From Candidatus Enterococcus moelleringii (GTDB lineage Bacteria > Bacillota > Bacilli > Lactobacillales > Enterococcaceae): a DNA stretch of 64,000 nt. The first letter of the stretch is position 1; each line of letters begins with the position of its first letter. Of this stretch, positions 51,921-61,598 are shown one piece after another. The position numbers and the translations under genes are program-made. The notes beneath the pieces were generated by a model, which searched no databases, was not told the origin of the DNA, and saw nothing but the letters and a program-made list of their open reading frames with translations. The stretch lies in the NCBI RefSeq assembly GCF_017377575.1, contig NZ_JAFREM010000004.1:310001-374000 (forward strand). Reading direction: 5' to 3'.

Positions 51921-53078
51921 CTATTCCGCTGCCCGATCAAGTATGTTGAATTTCTTATTCGTAAGACTGGCACCAGCTGCTAGAATCAGCATCAGAATCC
52001 CTTCACCGATAAATAAGCCTTGCTGATTTAACACTGGAAGCAGCTGTTGGAAAACGGCAATGGTAATCGGCGCAAAGGCTGCCCCTAAATTGAAAGCCAT
52101 CAGCAGAATTGACGTACTTTTTTCCGCATTGTCAGATTGCTGGTTCACTTCATTGAACAGATAAGGAATGAAGGTACGGAAGGCCAAACCGCAAAGGACC
52201 GCAGCAATCGAAGCTACGATGATGTTTGGCGCAAAAGCTGTTAGAAACATGGATGCGGCCAAGCCTACAAAGGCTAATGACAGCGTCCATTTTTTTGTGA
52301 CAATCACCAAACGGCCGAAAAGAATCCCGGCCAGCATCGCACCTAATCCGACTAATGCAATTAGGTTGCTGCCGGCAGTTGCACCACCAATGCCCTTGTC
52401 TAATAGAAGCGACGTGATTTTCACCGTTACAGACATATAGACGGTCACTACTAAAATCAGCAGCCCGACATAGCCCCAAACGGCACGGCTGATTTTTTCT
52501 TTAGGAGCTGTCGGATTTTTTTCAGGCATTTTCGGCTTAACGGCCGGTACGAAAAGTGAAAATAGCAGCAACACCGGCAAAGCAATGCCATAGGCTAAAA
52601 AGGATATTCGCCAATTCATGATCAGCAGCTGTCCTACCGAGAAAGTAATCAGCATCCCGCCAATTCCTTCAAAGGAGCTTTGCAAGCCAATCACTGTTGC
52701 CAGTTCTCTGTTTTTATACAGGTTTCCAGCCAATGAATACAACAGCGGATTGAACAAACCAATTCCAATACCGAAGAAAACACGACTAAGAAAAAGCAGT
52801 AAAAATGATTGCGTAAATACTGGTAAAATTCCAGCAATAAATACAAGGAAAATCCCCAGTTGAACGGTTTGCTTGTAGCCGATTTTGCGGGCAATTTTAT
52901 GACTGACCAGAATCGTTAAGATAATAAAAAGTGACGGAATGGTGGTTAGCAGCTCGATTAAGGTGCCATTGACGGTAGGATAGCTTTCCATGATGGCCGG
53001 GATATTTCCAGCAATTGCTCCGCCGGATACTACCAGCAGCGAGACTGATAGTAATGCTGTTTTAGTTAATTTATGCAT
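51921..53078 (-). CDS. Major facilitator superfamily transporter
   Basis: 385 residues with twelve hydrophobic helices; the start follows TAGGAGGAATC. A signature between helices 2 and 3 (HKIARKIGYKQTVQLG) and the helix-4 FFGIGIGLFNPLLYSLAGNL are typical of drug/cyanate-type MFS transporters. The N-terminal pattern SGGAIAGNIPAIMESYP suggests the CynX/NimT-like or multidrug subgroup. The substrate is unknown. It has its own position between the two-component system and the redox gene group. Confidence 0.9.
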   Translation of the reverse strand: MHKLTKTALLSVSLLVVSGGAIAGNIPAIMESYPTVNGTLIELLTTIPSLFIILTILVSHKIARKIGYKQTVQLGIFLVFIAGILPVFTQSFLLLFLSRVFFGIGIGLFNPLLYSLAGNLYKNRELATVIGLQSSFEGIGGMLITFSVGQLLIMNWRISFLAYGIALPVLLLFSLFVPAVKPKMPEKNPTAPKEKISRAVWGYVGLLILVVTVYMSVTVKITSLLLDKGIGGATAGSNLIALVGLGAMLAGILFGRLVIVTKKWTLSLAFVGLAASMFLTAFAPNIIVASIAAVLCGLAFRTFIPYLFNEVNQQSDNAEKSTSILLMAFNLGAAFAPITIAVFQQLLPVLNQQGLFIGEGILMLILAAGASLTNKKFNILDRAAE

Positions 53079-53118
53079 GATTCCTCCTAAAGCTTACTAT
53101 TGATTATATTGCATAGAA

Positions 53119-53145
53119 AAATGCGGCACCGAAGCGCCACATTTT
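53119..53145 (-). terminator. Terminator after redox operon
   Basis: AAAATG-GGC arms with a CTTCGG-type loop (minus-strand reading) and a T-rich tail, between the CMD gene and the MFS gene. Confidence 0.75.
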
Positions 53146-53151
53146 CTAAAT

Positions 53152-53466
53152 TTATTCACCAAAAATTTCTTTGGCCATGTTGAAGGCTGACCAAGCTTTC
53201 GGCCATCCAGCATAAAAAGCGATGTGAGTAATTAATTCTACGATTTCGTCTTTGGTTACGCCGTTTTGTTTGGCAATATTCAAGTGTGCTTCTAGTTGGG
53301 GAGCACCCATTGCTAGTAACGCGGAACAAGTAATCATGCTGCGGTCGTGAGCCGATAGTTGATCTTCCCGATCCCAAACTTCTCCGAATAATACATCATC
53401 GTTTAATGCTGCAAATTGTGGTGCGAATTCCCCTAAGTTGTCTCTTCCTGCTGTTTGTTTTGCCAT
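53152..53466 (-). CDS. Carboxymuconolactone decarboxylase family protein
   Basis: 104 residues. The single CMD domain covers nearly all of it: DREDQLSAHDRSMITCSALLAMG, LEAHLNIAKQNGVTKDEIVELITHIAFYAGWP. The active-site Cys-His positions of AhpD-like CMDs are only partly kept (C47 here as MITCSALL without a CxxC). It follows the cupin gene and is probably translated from the same transcript. A role in redox or in degrading quinone-like compounds is possible but undecided. Confidence 0.85.
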   Translation of the reverse strand: MAKQTAGRDNLGEFAPQFAALNDDVLFGEVWDREDQLSAHDRSMITCSALLAMGAPQLEAHLNIAKQNGVTKDEIVELITHIAFYAGWPKAWSAFNMAKEIFGE

Positions 53467-53468
53467 GA

Positions 53469-53888
53469 TTATTTTCCTCCTTCAAGTTGGTCGTAAATTT
53501 CGTCAGTTACTGGTTCCAACCATTCTGGTCTGCCAGCTGTAATAGCGATGTGTTCAAACCAGCTGTCTTTAGCCGCACCATGCCAATGTTTTACACCACC
53601 GTGGGTAACGATTACGTCGCCCGCTGTTAAGAATTGGGCCGATTTGCCGTCTTCTTGGTACCAGCCTTCGCCGCCGGTTACCAATAACAATTGAAAGCCG
53701 TCATGATGAATGTGCCAGTTGTTGCGGCAGCCGGGTTCAAAGGTCACGTTGCCCACCCCTACATTAACCTCTGGATCAGCAATTAGTGTTTTTAAATAGC
53801 TTTGGCCTACAAAATATTGAGCATAGGCGTCGTTTGTTTCTCCGATAGGAAAGATAACTCCATTTTTTACTTCTTCGTGTTTTGCCAT
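53469..53888 (-). CDS. Cupin-domain protein
   Basis: 139 residues from the ATG at 53888, after ATGGAGGAATTTATA. The cupin barrel is clear: GNVTFEPGCRNNWHIHHDGFQLLLVTGGEGWYQ (metal-binding His-x-His and Glu positions) and VTHGGVKHWHGAAKDSWFEHIAI as the second cupin motif. Function unknown; such small cupins neighbour CMD and aldo/keto reductase genes in many Firmicutes. It lies 2 bp before the CMD gene and 14 bp after the flavodoxin. Confidence 0.87.
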   Translation of the reverse strand: MAKHEEVKNGVIFPIGETNDAYAQYFVGQSYLKTLIADPEVNVGVGNVTFEPGCRNNWHIHHDGFQLLLVTGGEGWYQEDGKSAQFLTAGDVIVTHGGVKHWHGAAKDSWFEHIAITAGRPEWLEPVTDEIYDQLEGGK

Positions 53889-53902
53889 TATAAATTCCTC
53901 CA

Positions 53903-54412
53903 TTATTTTTCGTTTATTAGCCAGTTGTTGATGGCTTTGTCAGCTCGATCGACGCGAGAACCGCGAATCGGCAAACCTGTTTCGATAGTTGCTTGCGGAC
54001 ATAATTTTTGCAGCTCTTGAACACTGCTGCCCATCCCGCTGCCTTCGTGGGTACAAAATGGATGGATGGTTTTGCCGGTCCAATCGTTGGCTTTTAGAAA
54101 AGAAACAACGATTTGCGGCAGACCACCCCACCAGTTGGGATAGCCTAAAAAGATCGTCTGATAACGACTTAAGTCTAAGTCTTCAACTGTATACTCGACT
54201 GTTAGCTGCTGCTGGTGTTCTGCTTCCGCCAGTTTGGTGGTCTCTTGATAATTATTGGGATACGGGATCACTGGGGTGATTTCGAATGCTGGACAATTTA
54301 ATTCGTCTGCGATTTTTTTAGCGGCTGCTTCTGTGTTGCCTACGGTCAGCTCTTGAATACTTCCGCCAACAAAGTTCTCCCCTTTGCGGGAAAAATAGAT
54401 GACTGCTTTCAT
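53903..54412 (-). CDS. Flavodoxin family protein
   Basis: 169 residues from the ATG at 54412, after AAGGAGGTGCACC. The FMN site begins KAVIYFSRKGENF, the aromatic segment is YQTIFLGYPNWWGGLPQIVVSFL, and THEGSGMGSS closes the phosphate or isoalloxazine site. It is a small electron carrier. It leads the flavodoxin-cupin-CMD transcript. A perfect 12-bp hairpin lies directly upstream of its ribosome site. Confidence 0.9.
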   Translation of the reverse strand: MKAVIYFSRKGENFVGGSIQELTVGNTEAAAKKIADELNCPAFEITPVIPYPNNYQETTKLAEAEHQQQLTVEYTVEDLDLSRYQTIFLGYPNWWGGLPQIVVSFLKANDWTGKTIHPFCTHEGSGMGSSVQELQKLCPQATIETGLPIRGSRVDRADKAINNWLINEK

Positions 54413-54434
54413 GGTGCACCTCCTTTTTGAGAAA

Positions 54435-54465
54435 GGCTTCGCAAATTTGTTCGATTTGCGAAGCC
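54435..54465 (-). promoter_or_regulatory. Perfect dyad upstream of flavodoxin operon
   Basis: GGCTTCGCAAAT and ATTTGCGAAGCC are a perfect 12-bp inverted repeat around a seven-base loop, 22 bp upstream of the flavodoxin start. No T-run follows, so it is more likely an operator or a 5' mRNA structure than a terminator. Confidence 0.6.
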
Positions 54466-54530
54466 AGACACTAGTACTGTAGCTATAACGCTTATTCAAT
54501 TGCGAAAACTTATATTTTTAATCATTGTAA

Positions 54531-54563
54531 AAAGCTGTAAGATGATAAGTTCATCCTACAGCT
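54531..54563 (-). terminator. Terminator after LysR gene
   Basis: AAGCTGTA-GATG and CATC-TACAGCTT form a stem with a seven-base loop, followed on the minus strand by TTTTTAC. It ends about 40 bp past the LysR stop. Confidence 0.8.
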
Positions 54564-54601
54564 TAGTGAGGTATTCGTCTAATGCTTATTGAATCATAGT
54601 C

Positions 54602-55483
54602 CTATGCCTGGAAGGCATGTTTGAAGCGTTGGATCAGCTCTTCCACCACTGGAGTATGAATTCGGCGCTTCCAGACCAGCACACAATGAGTTTTCAATTC
54701 AGGCTCTAAGGGGACAAACTTGAACTGTTCCGTGTTGCGGTAGGCGGTGGCCCCTTCGATGGCTAAAGCGGAACCGACGCGATTTTCCACTAAAGAAAAA
54801 ATGTTAAAAATCAGATTATAGGTACCAACGACATTCAGTTCTTCAAAGGGAGAGCCCAACCAATTAGCAATCAATTCCTGGACCTCCTTGCGATTGGAGC
54901 TTAACACGGGAATTCCTTTTAAATCAGCTGGTGCAAGGGTCTCCTTCTGGGCTAAAAAGGTCTCTTTGGAAACCAGCAAGCCCCAGCGTTCTTGCCGGGG
55001 AAGCACCAAGTAGTCGTAAGTACTCATATCGATGGGCTCCAGTAAAAGCGCCAAGTCCAAAATTCCTTTGTCTAAACGATCCAAAATATCGTCGCTGGTT
55101 CCTGTTACCAGATTAAAGCGCACCTGGGGATAATCGCTGATTAATTCTTCGATCATCATAGATAATGTGTCGGAATTGTCCGCCTCCACACAGCCGATGG
55201 TGAAGGTGCCGCTTAGCTGCTTCTTCTTTTGATCCAAAAAAGCCTGGTCCAGCTTATCGTTTAACATCAGAATTTCTTCTGCCCGCTCTTTTAAAAAGAT
55301 CCCGTCTTCGGTTAAGGAAAGCTGATTGCGCTCCCGATGAAATAGGGGCACACCCGTGGATTCCTCCAGCTCCTTCATTTGGCGACTCAAGGTAGGCTGG
55401 GTGATATTTAACAGCTTAGCCGCCTTTGATATATTTTTTTCTTCTGCTACTGTCCAAAAATAGCGCAACAATCGAATTTCCAT
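54602..55483 (-). CDS. LysR-family transcriptional regulator
   Basis: 293 residues. The HTH is EIRLLRYFWTVAEEKNISKAAKLLNITQPTLSRQMKEL with the linker helix, and the effector domain follows. It starts after AAGAGGCGG. It sits between the aldo/keto reductase and the flavodoxin-cupin-CMD genes, so it probably controls one or both. A palindromic CTACTAT-TAT-ATAGTAG block overlaps a TATAAT -10 upstream, possibly an autoregulatory site. Confidence 0.9.
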   Translation of the reverse strand: MEIRLLRYFWTVAEEKNISKAAKLLNITQPTLSRQMKELEESTGVPLFHRERNQLSLTEDGIFLKERAEEILMLNDKLDQAFLDQKKKQLSGTFTIGCVEADNSDTLSMMIEELISDYPQVRFNLVTGTSDDILDRLDKGILDLALLLEPIDMSTYDYLVLPRQERWGLLVSKETFLAQKETLAPADLKGIPVLSSNRKEVQELIANWLGSPFEELNVVGTYNLIFNIFSLVENRVGSALAIEGATAYRNTEQFKFVPLEPELKTHCVLVWKRRIHTPVVEELIQRFKHAFQA

Positions 55484-55531
55484 ACTCCGCCTCTTTTCGT
55501 GTTTCTACTATTATATAGTAGCACGAATTAC

Positions 55532-56512
55532 TTAGATCGCACCCACAACTTGGTGAGGTAAATAAGGTTCTTCCAGGTATTGTACTTCTTCAGCAGTCAG
55601 CTTTAATTCCAGCGCCGGTAATGCATCCAGCAGATGGCTTTCTTTGGTGGCACCGATGATTGGTGCCACCACTGCTTCTTTTTGCAGCAGCCAGGCTAAA
55701 GCCACTTGGGCCCGTTTGACCTGACGTTTTTCAGCAATTTCTGCCACTCGTTCCACAATCAACTTGTCTTGGTCAGCAGTCTTATCGTATTTTGATTTAG
55801 CGACAGTATCGGTTAAGAAACGTTTGGTAGTGGCTTCCCAATCACGAGTCAAACGTCCGGCAGCTAAGGGGCTATAAGGCGTCACCGCAACCTTTTGATC
55901 TTCACATAGCGGCAGCATTTCCCGTTCTTCTTCCCGATACAACAAATTCAAGTGATTTTGCATGGAAACAAATTTGGTCCAGCCGTTTTTGTCAGCGACA
56001 GCCTGCGCTTTAGCGAACTGCCAAGCGTACATGGCTGACGCGCCGATATAGCGAACCTTGCCGGATTTGACTAGATCGTGAAGAGCCTCCATTGTTTCTT
56101 CAATCGGGGTGTTGTAGTCCCAGCGATGAATGATGTATAAATCTACGTAGTCCATTTGCAGGCGCTCTAAGCTTTGATCGATTTCGTGGAAAATAGCTTT
56201 CCGTGACAAACCGCCGCTGTTTGGTGTCTTTTTCATGGTGGAAAATAGTTTCGTTGCTACTACGATTTCGTCACGGTTGGCGTATTCCTTCAAAACTGTT
56301 CCTAAAATCTGTTCACTCTCGCCGTAGGAATAAATATTGGCAGTATCGAAAAAGTTAATGCCTAAATCCAAGGCTTTTTTGATCACGGGACGGCTTTCGT
56401 CTTCTTGCAGAACCCATTCGTGGAAGCCGCTGTTGGGATCACCAAAGCCCATCGTACCTAAACAAAGCTGGGAAACCTCCATACCGGTATTGCCAAATTT
56501 TACGTAGTCCAT
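55532..56512 (-). CDS. Aldo/keto reductase
   Basis: 326 residues from the ATG at 56512, after AAGAGGA; a start two codons earlier is too close to the ribosome site. The AKR (beta/alpha)8 barrel is marked by the catalytic tetrad context FFDTANIYSYGESEQILG (Asp, Tyr), VVATKLF (Lys) and YIIHRWDY (His). The family reduces aldehydes or ketones with NADPH, probably in detoxification. Its promoter has a MerR-type long spacer and dyad. Confidence 0.93.
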   Translation of the reverse strand: MDYVKFGNTGMEVSQLCLGTMGFGDPNSGFHEWVLQEDESRPVIKKALDLGINFFDTANIYSYGESEQILGTVLKEYANRDEIVVATKLFSTMKKTPNSGGLSRKAIFHEIDQSLERLQMDYVDLYIIHRWDYNTPIEETMEALHDLVKSGKVRYIGASAMYAWQFAKAQAVADKNGWTKFVSMQNHLNLLYREEEREMLPLCEDQKVAVTPYSPLAAGRLTRDWEATTKRFLTDTVAKSKYDKTADQDKLIVERVAEIAEKRQVKRAQVALAWLLQKEAVVAPIIGATKESHLLDALPALELKLTAEEVQYLEEPYLPHQVVGAI

Positions 56513-56541
56513 GTACATTCCTCTTTTCTTTTGATAAGCCT

Positions 56542-56572
56542 AGTCTACGCCTTCGAGTGAACTCTAAGTCAA
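56542..56572 (-). promoter_or_regulatory. MerR-type promoter of the aldo/keto reductase gene
   Basis: On the minus strand TTGACT (56567-56572) and TAGACT (56542-56547) are 19 bp apart, longer than normal. The spacer holds the dyad CTTAGAGTTCACTCGAAG (56551-56568), perfect but for one pair. Long spacers with a centred dyad are the hallmark of MerR-family activators such as AdhR-type carbonyl-stress regulators. No merR gene lies in this window. Confidence 0.72.
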
Positions 56573-56574
56573 TA

Positions 56575-56622
56575 GAAAAAATCTATACTCGGTAAGAGTT
56601 TGTCCTTCCACCGAGTATAGAT
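56575..56622 (-). terminator. Terminator of the bgl operon
   Basis: ATCTATACTCGGT and ACCGAGTATAGAT form a perfect 13-bp stem with a 16-base loop, followed on the minus strand by TTTTTTC. It lies just past the 6-phospho-beta-glucosidase stop. Confidence 0.9.
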
Positions 56623-56626
56623 TCCT

Positions 56627-58108
<1,482 letters not shown>

Positions 58109-59962
58109 CTATACTTGAATCGTTAACATGACGTTGTCGATATTTTTCAATCCTAAGCTGTCTAATTTTACTTCTTTATAGTTGGCGGTATTAGTTACTA
58201 CTACCGGTGTTTGGGTAGTGTAGCCTTCTGCCCGAATCTTGTCTAAGTCAAAGGTTAGCAATGTTTGTCCGCGAGTTACTTTGTCTCCTTGGGCAACTAA
58301 CGCGTCAAAATATTTACCGTTTAGTTCTACCGTGTTTAACCCTACGTGAATCAATAGTTCCACGCCATTTTCGCAGCGTAGTCCAATCGCATGTTTCGTT
58401 GGGAACAGGCTGACCACTTCCCCGTCAAATGGTGCAACAATTTTTCCTTCTGTTGGTTCAAAGGCAACCCCTTGGCCCAGCATGCCAGTTGAGAAGGCTT
58501 CGTCTGTTACTTCAGCCAATGGCATCATTTCCCCGTTGATGGGACTGTTGATTAAAATTGAATCTACTTCAATCACTGAATTGGTAGTTTTTTCTTGAAC
58601 TTCTTCTTTTTCAAAACGCAGGCTTAACAAGTATGTGGCAATCGCTGTCGTAATCATGGTAATGGCAATCGCGATCAGGATGTTGATCAAGTTAGAGATA
58701 TCTTCACCAATGTACAGTGGAATCGCTGGTAAACCAGATGATCCGGTGGCAAAACGAGACGCTCCGCTGACTCCGGCGTACAATCCGCCTAATCCCCCAC
58801 CAATCATGGTTCCGATCAAGGGATATTTCTTCGGTAAAGCAACCCCGTATAAGGCTGGTTCCGTAATTCCCATTAAAGCTGTAATTCCGGCAGAAACTGC
58901 CACTTGCTGTTCTTTTTGGACTTTGGTTCTGCGGCTGGCAACTAACGATGCAACACCGGTAGCAATGTTTGAAACCATCGCACCAGGTCCAAAGATATTG
59001 GCATAACCGACAGAAGTTAATTGAATGACATCCAACGGTCCAATACTTGTATGAATTCCGAACATTACCATCACTGGTAATAATGTTCCCACAATCACGG
59101 CTGGTGCCCATGGCGCAACTGTGCGGATGCCGTTAAAGCCGGCAGCGATAAATTCACCAACATATGAGCCTAATGGTCCCACAGCAACTAATGCCACGAT
59201 CCCGGTTAACAGGATGGTAAACATCGGTACAAAGACAATCTTCACGGCATTTGGAATGATGCGGTTGAAAAATTTTTCAATAAAGGACTGGACAATGACA
59301 ATCAATAGAATCGGAATCACACTGGCGCCATATCCCACTAAACGAACTGGCATTGCGAATAATTCCACTGGATTGCCTTCCGCGATCAAGGCTGCGAAGT
59401 TGGGATGCAGCAGCACGCCGGCTAAGGCCATCGCTAAGTAAGGGTTACATTTTAATTTTCGAGCAGCTGTATTAGCTAGGAAAAAGGGCAAGAAATAGAA
59501 CACCGCGTCTGCCATAAAATTAACAATATAGTAGGTTTGACTTTCGTTAGAAACTAGATTGAATAATACTAGTAGAGCCAAAAGTGCCTTGATCATCCCG
59601 GCACCACTCATGGCGGGAATAATCGGACTAAAGGAGGTCGAAATAAATTCAATTCCTAAGGTCAACAGATTTTTCTTTTTGCCATCACCGGTATCGGCAA
59701 CTTCTTCAAGTTCTCCTAATTGGGCTTTGACATCTTCATAGACTTCACTGACATGAGTACCAATAACTACTTGGAATTGGCCGCCGCTGTCGATGACGCC
59801 TGCGACACCATCCAGCTGCCCAAGTTGATCCTTGGCTGCTTTGTTTGTGTCCACTAAGTCAAATCGCAAGCGTGTTTGACAATGAATCAGATTTTTTACA
59901 TTTGCTTTACCACCAACAAGCTCGATAATTTCTTTTGCTAATTTTTCGTATTTACCGGACAT
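58109..59962 (-). CDS. PTS beta-glucoside transporter EIIBCA
   Basis: 617 residues from the ATG at 59962, seven bases after AAGGAG. It is a fused permease: the EIIB domain with the phosphocysteine C28 in NLIHCQTRLRF; the EIIC membrane domain (about residues 100-450) with several helices; and the C-terminal EIIA domain with the phospho-histidine in VELLIHVGLNT (about 546). It imports and phosphorylates aryl-beta-glucosides or cellobiose-like sugars. It is cotranscribed with the 6-phospho-beta-glucosidase. Confidence 0.95.
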   Translation of the reverse strand: MSGKYEKLAKEIIELVGGKANVKNLIHCQTRLRFDLVDTNKAAKDQLGQLDGVAGVIDSGGQFQVVIGTHVSEVYEDVKAQLGELEEVADTGDGKKKNLLTLGIEFISTSFSPIIPAMSGAGMIKALLALLVLFNLVSNESQTYYIVNFMADAVFYFLPFFLANTAARKLKCNPYLAMALAGVLLHPNFAALIAEGNPVELFAMPVRLVGYGASVIPILLIVIVQSFIEKFFNRIIPNAVKIVFVPMFTILLTGIVALVAVGPLGSYVGEFIAAGFNGIRTVAPWAPAVIVGTLLPVMVMFGIHTSIGPLDVIQLTSVGYANIFGPGAMVSNIATGVASLVASRRTKVQKEQQVAVSAGITALMGITEPALYGVALPKKYPLIGTMIGGGLGGLYAGVSGASRFATGSSGLPAIPLYIGEDISNLINILIAIAITMITTAIATYLLSLRFEKEEVQEKTTNSVIEVDSILINSPINGEMMPLAEVTDEAFSTGMLGQGVAFEPTEGKIVAPFDGEVVSLFPTKHAIGLRCENGVELLIHVGLNTVELNGKYFDALVAQGDKVTRGQTLLTFDLDKIRAEGYTTQTPVVVTNTANYKEVKLDSLGLKNIDNVMLTIQV

Positions 59963-60003
59963 TTCTTTCACTCCTTATGATTTCCCGCGCGCTTCGTACT
60001 CTT

Positions 60004-60032
60004 AATATACGGGTAGGGGTATCCGCTTTCAA
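60004..60032 (-). promoter_or_regulatory. bgl operon promoter with overlapping cre-like site
   Basis: On the minus strand TTGAAA (60027-60032) and TATATT (60004-60009) are 17 bp apart. TTGAAAGCGGATACC (60018-60032) matches the CcpA cre consensus at 14 of 15 positions and overlaps the -35, implying catabolite repression. Confidence 0.72.
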
Positions 60033-60054
60033 TGATTTCGGTAGAACCTGGTCC

Positions 60055-60100
60055 ATAGTTTCACCTTTTACTTTATTTGCCATCGATTTAGTGAAACTAT
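60055..60100. promoter_or_regulatory. Putative RpiR operator dyad
   Basis: ATAGTTTCAC (60055-60064) and GTGAAACTAT (60091-60100) are perfect inverted 10-mers separated by 26 bp, between the divergent bgl and rpiR genes. A further TTGAAACTTTT half-site follows. It is a candidate operator for the RpiR regulator. Confidence 0.5.
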
Positions 60101-60157
60101 TTGAAACTTTTTTGCTATACTAGCCTTAATAAGGAAGTTTGAAAGGAGGCGTTGGCC

Positions 60158-61042
60158 ATGAAGCTGTTGCAAAAGATTGAAGAATATACCATTACCCAAA
60201 AGGATTCCAAGCAGCAGATTGCTGAGCTGCTGCTGGAGCATAAGAACGAGATTCAAAGCTATTCGATGGAGAAAATTGCCAAAGAATCCTTCTCCTCCAA
60301 GTCAGCTTTGGTGCGTTTTGGCAAATCGCTCGGCTTTGCCGGCTGGAAGGATTTTTTCCAAGCTTTAATCGAAGAAATTCATTATGAAGAAAAGCATTAT
60401 TCCGATATTGATCCCAATCTGCCCTTTAATCAGGAGGATTCCTATAGCGAGATCATTCAAAAAATCGCCACGATTCAAATCGAGAGTATTCAAGATACCG
60501 CGGACCGAATTGATGTGAATGTCCTAGACGAAGCAGTGACTATTTTACTGAAGGCGCAACGGGTGGTTTTACTAGGAGTTAGTCCCAATAATTTGCTGGG
60601 AGAAGTTTTTCGCCGTAAGATGGCCACGCTGGGCCGCAGCATTGAAGTGATTCAAAGCGGGGAAATCGGCATGATCTCCCATTCTTTGACGAAAAAGGAT
60701 GCGGCGATTATTGTTTCTTATTCGGGAAATGATGCCGGTCGGGAGCCGATGCGGTTTATTTCGTTAATGAAGAAGAACGGGGTAATGCTGATTGGCTTAA
60801 CTAGTGAGGGGGACAATTATATTCGTAAGGTGATTCCCACCGTCTTGACGATTTCTTCCCGGGAACGGCTTTTTAAGAAAATCAGCAACTTCTCTACCGA
60901 AGAGTCGATTCTCTTCCTATTAAATATTTTGTATGCCGGGTATTTCTCGAAGAATTATATTCGCAATTATACCTTTAAGGTAGGAAATTCGATTGCTTTG
61001 GAGGAAACGCGGAAGATTAGTCAGTTTGATTTGAAGGAATAA
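60158..61042 (+). CDS. RpiR-family (MurR-like) regulator of the bgl operon
   Basis: 294 residues from the ATG at 60158, eight bases after GGAGG; a TTG two codons earlier is less likely. The N-terminal HTH_6 is MEKIAKESFSSKSALVRFGKSLG. The C-terminal SIS sugar-phosphate domain has VVLLGVSPNNLL, AIIVSYSGND and LIGLTSEGDNY. It is divergent from the beta-glucoside PTS and its likely repressor or activator, responding to a phosphorylated sugar. Confidence 0.92.
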   Translation: MKLLQKIEEYTITQKDSKQQIAELLLEHKNEIQSYSMEKIAKESFSSKSALVRFGKSLGFAGWKDFFQALIEEIHYEEKHYSDIDPNLPFNQEDSYSEIIQKIATIQIESIQDTADRIDVNVLDEAVTILLKAQRVVLLGVSPNNLLGEVFRRKMATLGRSIEVIQSGEIGMISHSLTKKDAAIIVSYSGNDAGREPMRFISLMKKNGVMLIGLTSEGDNYIRKVIPTVLTISSRERLFKKISNFSTEESILFLLNILYAGYFSKNYIRNYTFKVGNSIALEETRKISQFDLKE

Positions 61043-61047
61043 TTAAG

Positions 61048-61092
61048 AAAGCGAAGCTGAGGATTTGTTGAAATCCCTCCGCTTCGCTTTTT
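61048..61092. terminator. Bidirectional terminator between rpiR-like and winged-helix genes
   Basis: AAAGCGAAGC/GCTTCGCTTT plus inner GAGGATTT/AAATCC-TC form an 18-bp stem around GTTG, with T-rich tails both ways. Confidence 0.92.
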
Positions 61093-61101
61093 ATGACCCA
61101 T

Positions 61102-61446
61102 TTACTCTTCAACGATCTGAATCTTTAATTCAACCGCATCATTCAGCTTGTAGCCTTTGCCATGGACGCTATAGAAAATGTCTTCGATGTTTAGGGTGTC
61201 GCTAATCTTTTTCTTCATGCGAAACAGGTAATATCGGATTTTTTGCGAGTCACGTTTTCCACGAAACTCCTCTTCCTTCCAGATTTCTTCGTTTAAGGTG
61301 ACTGGTGAGACAAAGGCTGCCTTTTCGCGGCGAACAAACAGTTTGATTAGAATCATCAATTCCTTCGCGCTGAGTTCCACTGAATTTCTGCCGCAGACTA
61401 AGGTGCAATTTTCAATTGTTAGTAATAATAGCTTTTTCGTTTCCAA
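61102..61446 (-). CDS. Stand-alone OmpR/PhoB-type winged-helix protein
   Basis: 114 residues from a TTG at 61446, five bases after AGGTG of GGGGAGGTG. It is nearly all the C-terminal effector domain of OmpR-family regulators: NSVELSAKELMILIKLFV, the recognition helix region SQKIRYYLFRMKKKIS, and the wing YSVHGKGYKL. There is no receiver domain and no kinase beside it. Such orphan winged-helix proteins exist but the partner is unknown. Confidence 0.78.
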   Translation of the reverse strand: METKKLLLLTIENCTLVCGRNSVELSAKELMILIKLFVRREKAAFVSPVTLNEEIWKEEEFRGKRDSQKIRYYLFRMKKKISDTLNIEDIFYSVHGKGYKLNDAVELKIQIVEE

Positions 61447-61538
61447 ACAGACACCTCCCCTTTTTAAATACCATATGTTATATAATGATTATATCCTCTC
61501 AATCCTAAATATAGCGGTTTTGAATAGTCCGCAACAAA

Positions 61539-61562
61539 AAAAGTGCTTTAGCGCACTTTTTC
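61539..61562. terminator. Terminator of the XRE-TPR gene
   Basis: AAAAAGTGC and GCACTTTTT are a perfect 9-bp stem with a six-base loop rich in GC; T-run on the minus strand. Confidence 0.88.
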
Positions 61563-61598
61563 AGTAAGTTGTATTCAATTGTCAGAAAATTGTTTTTA

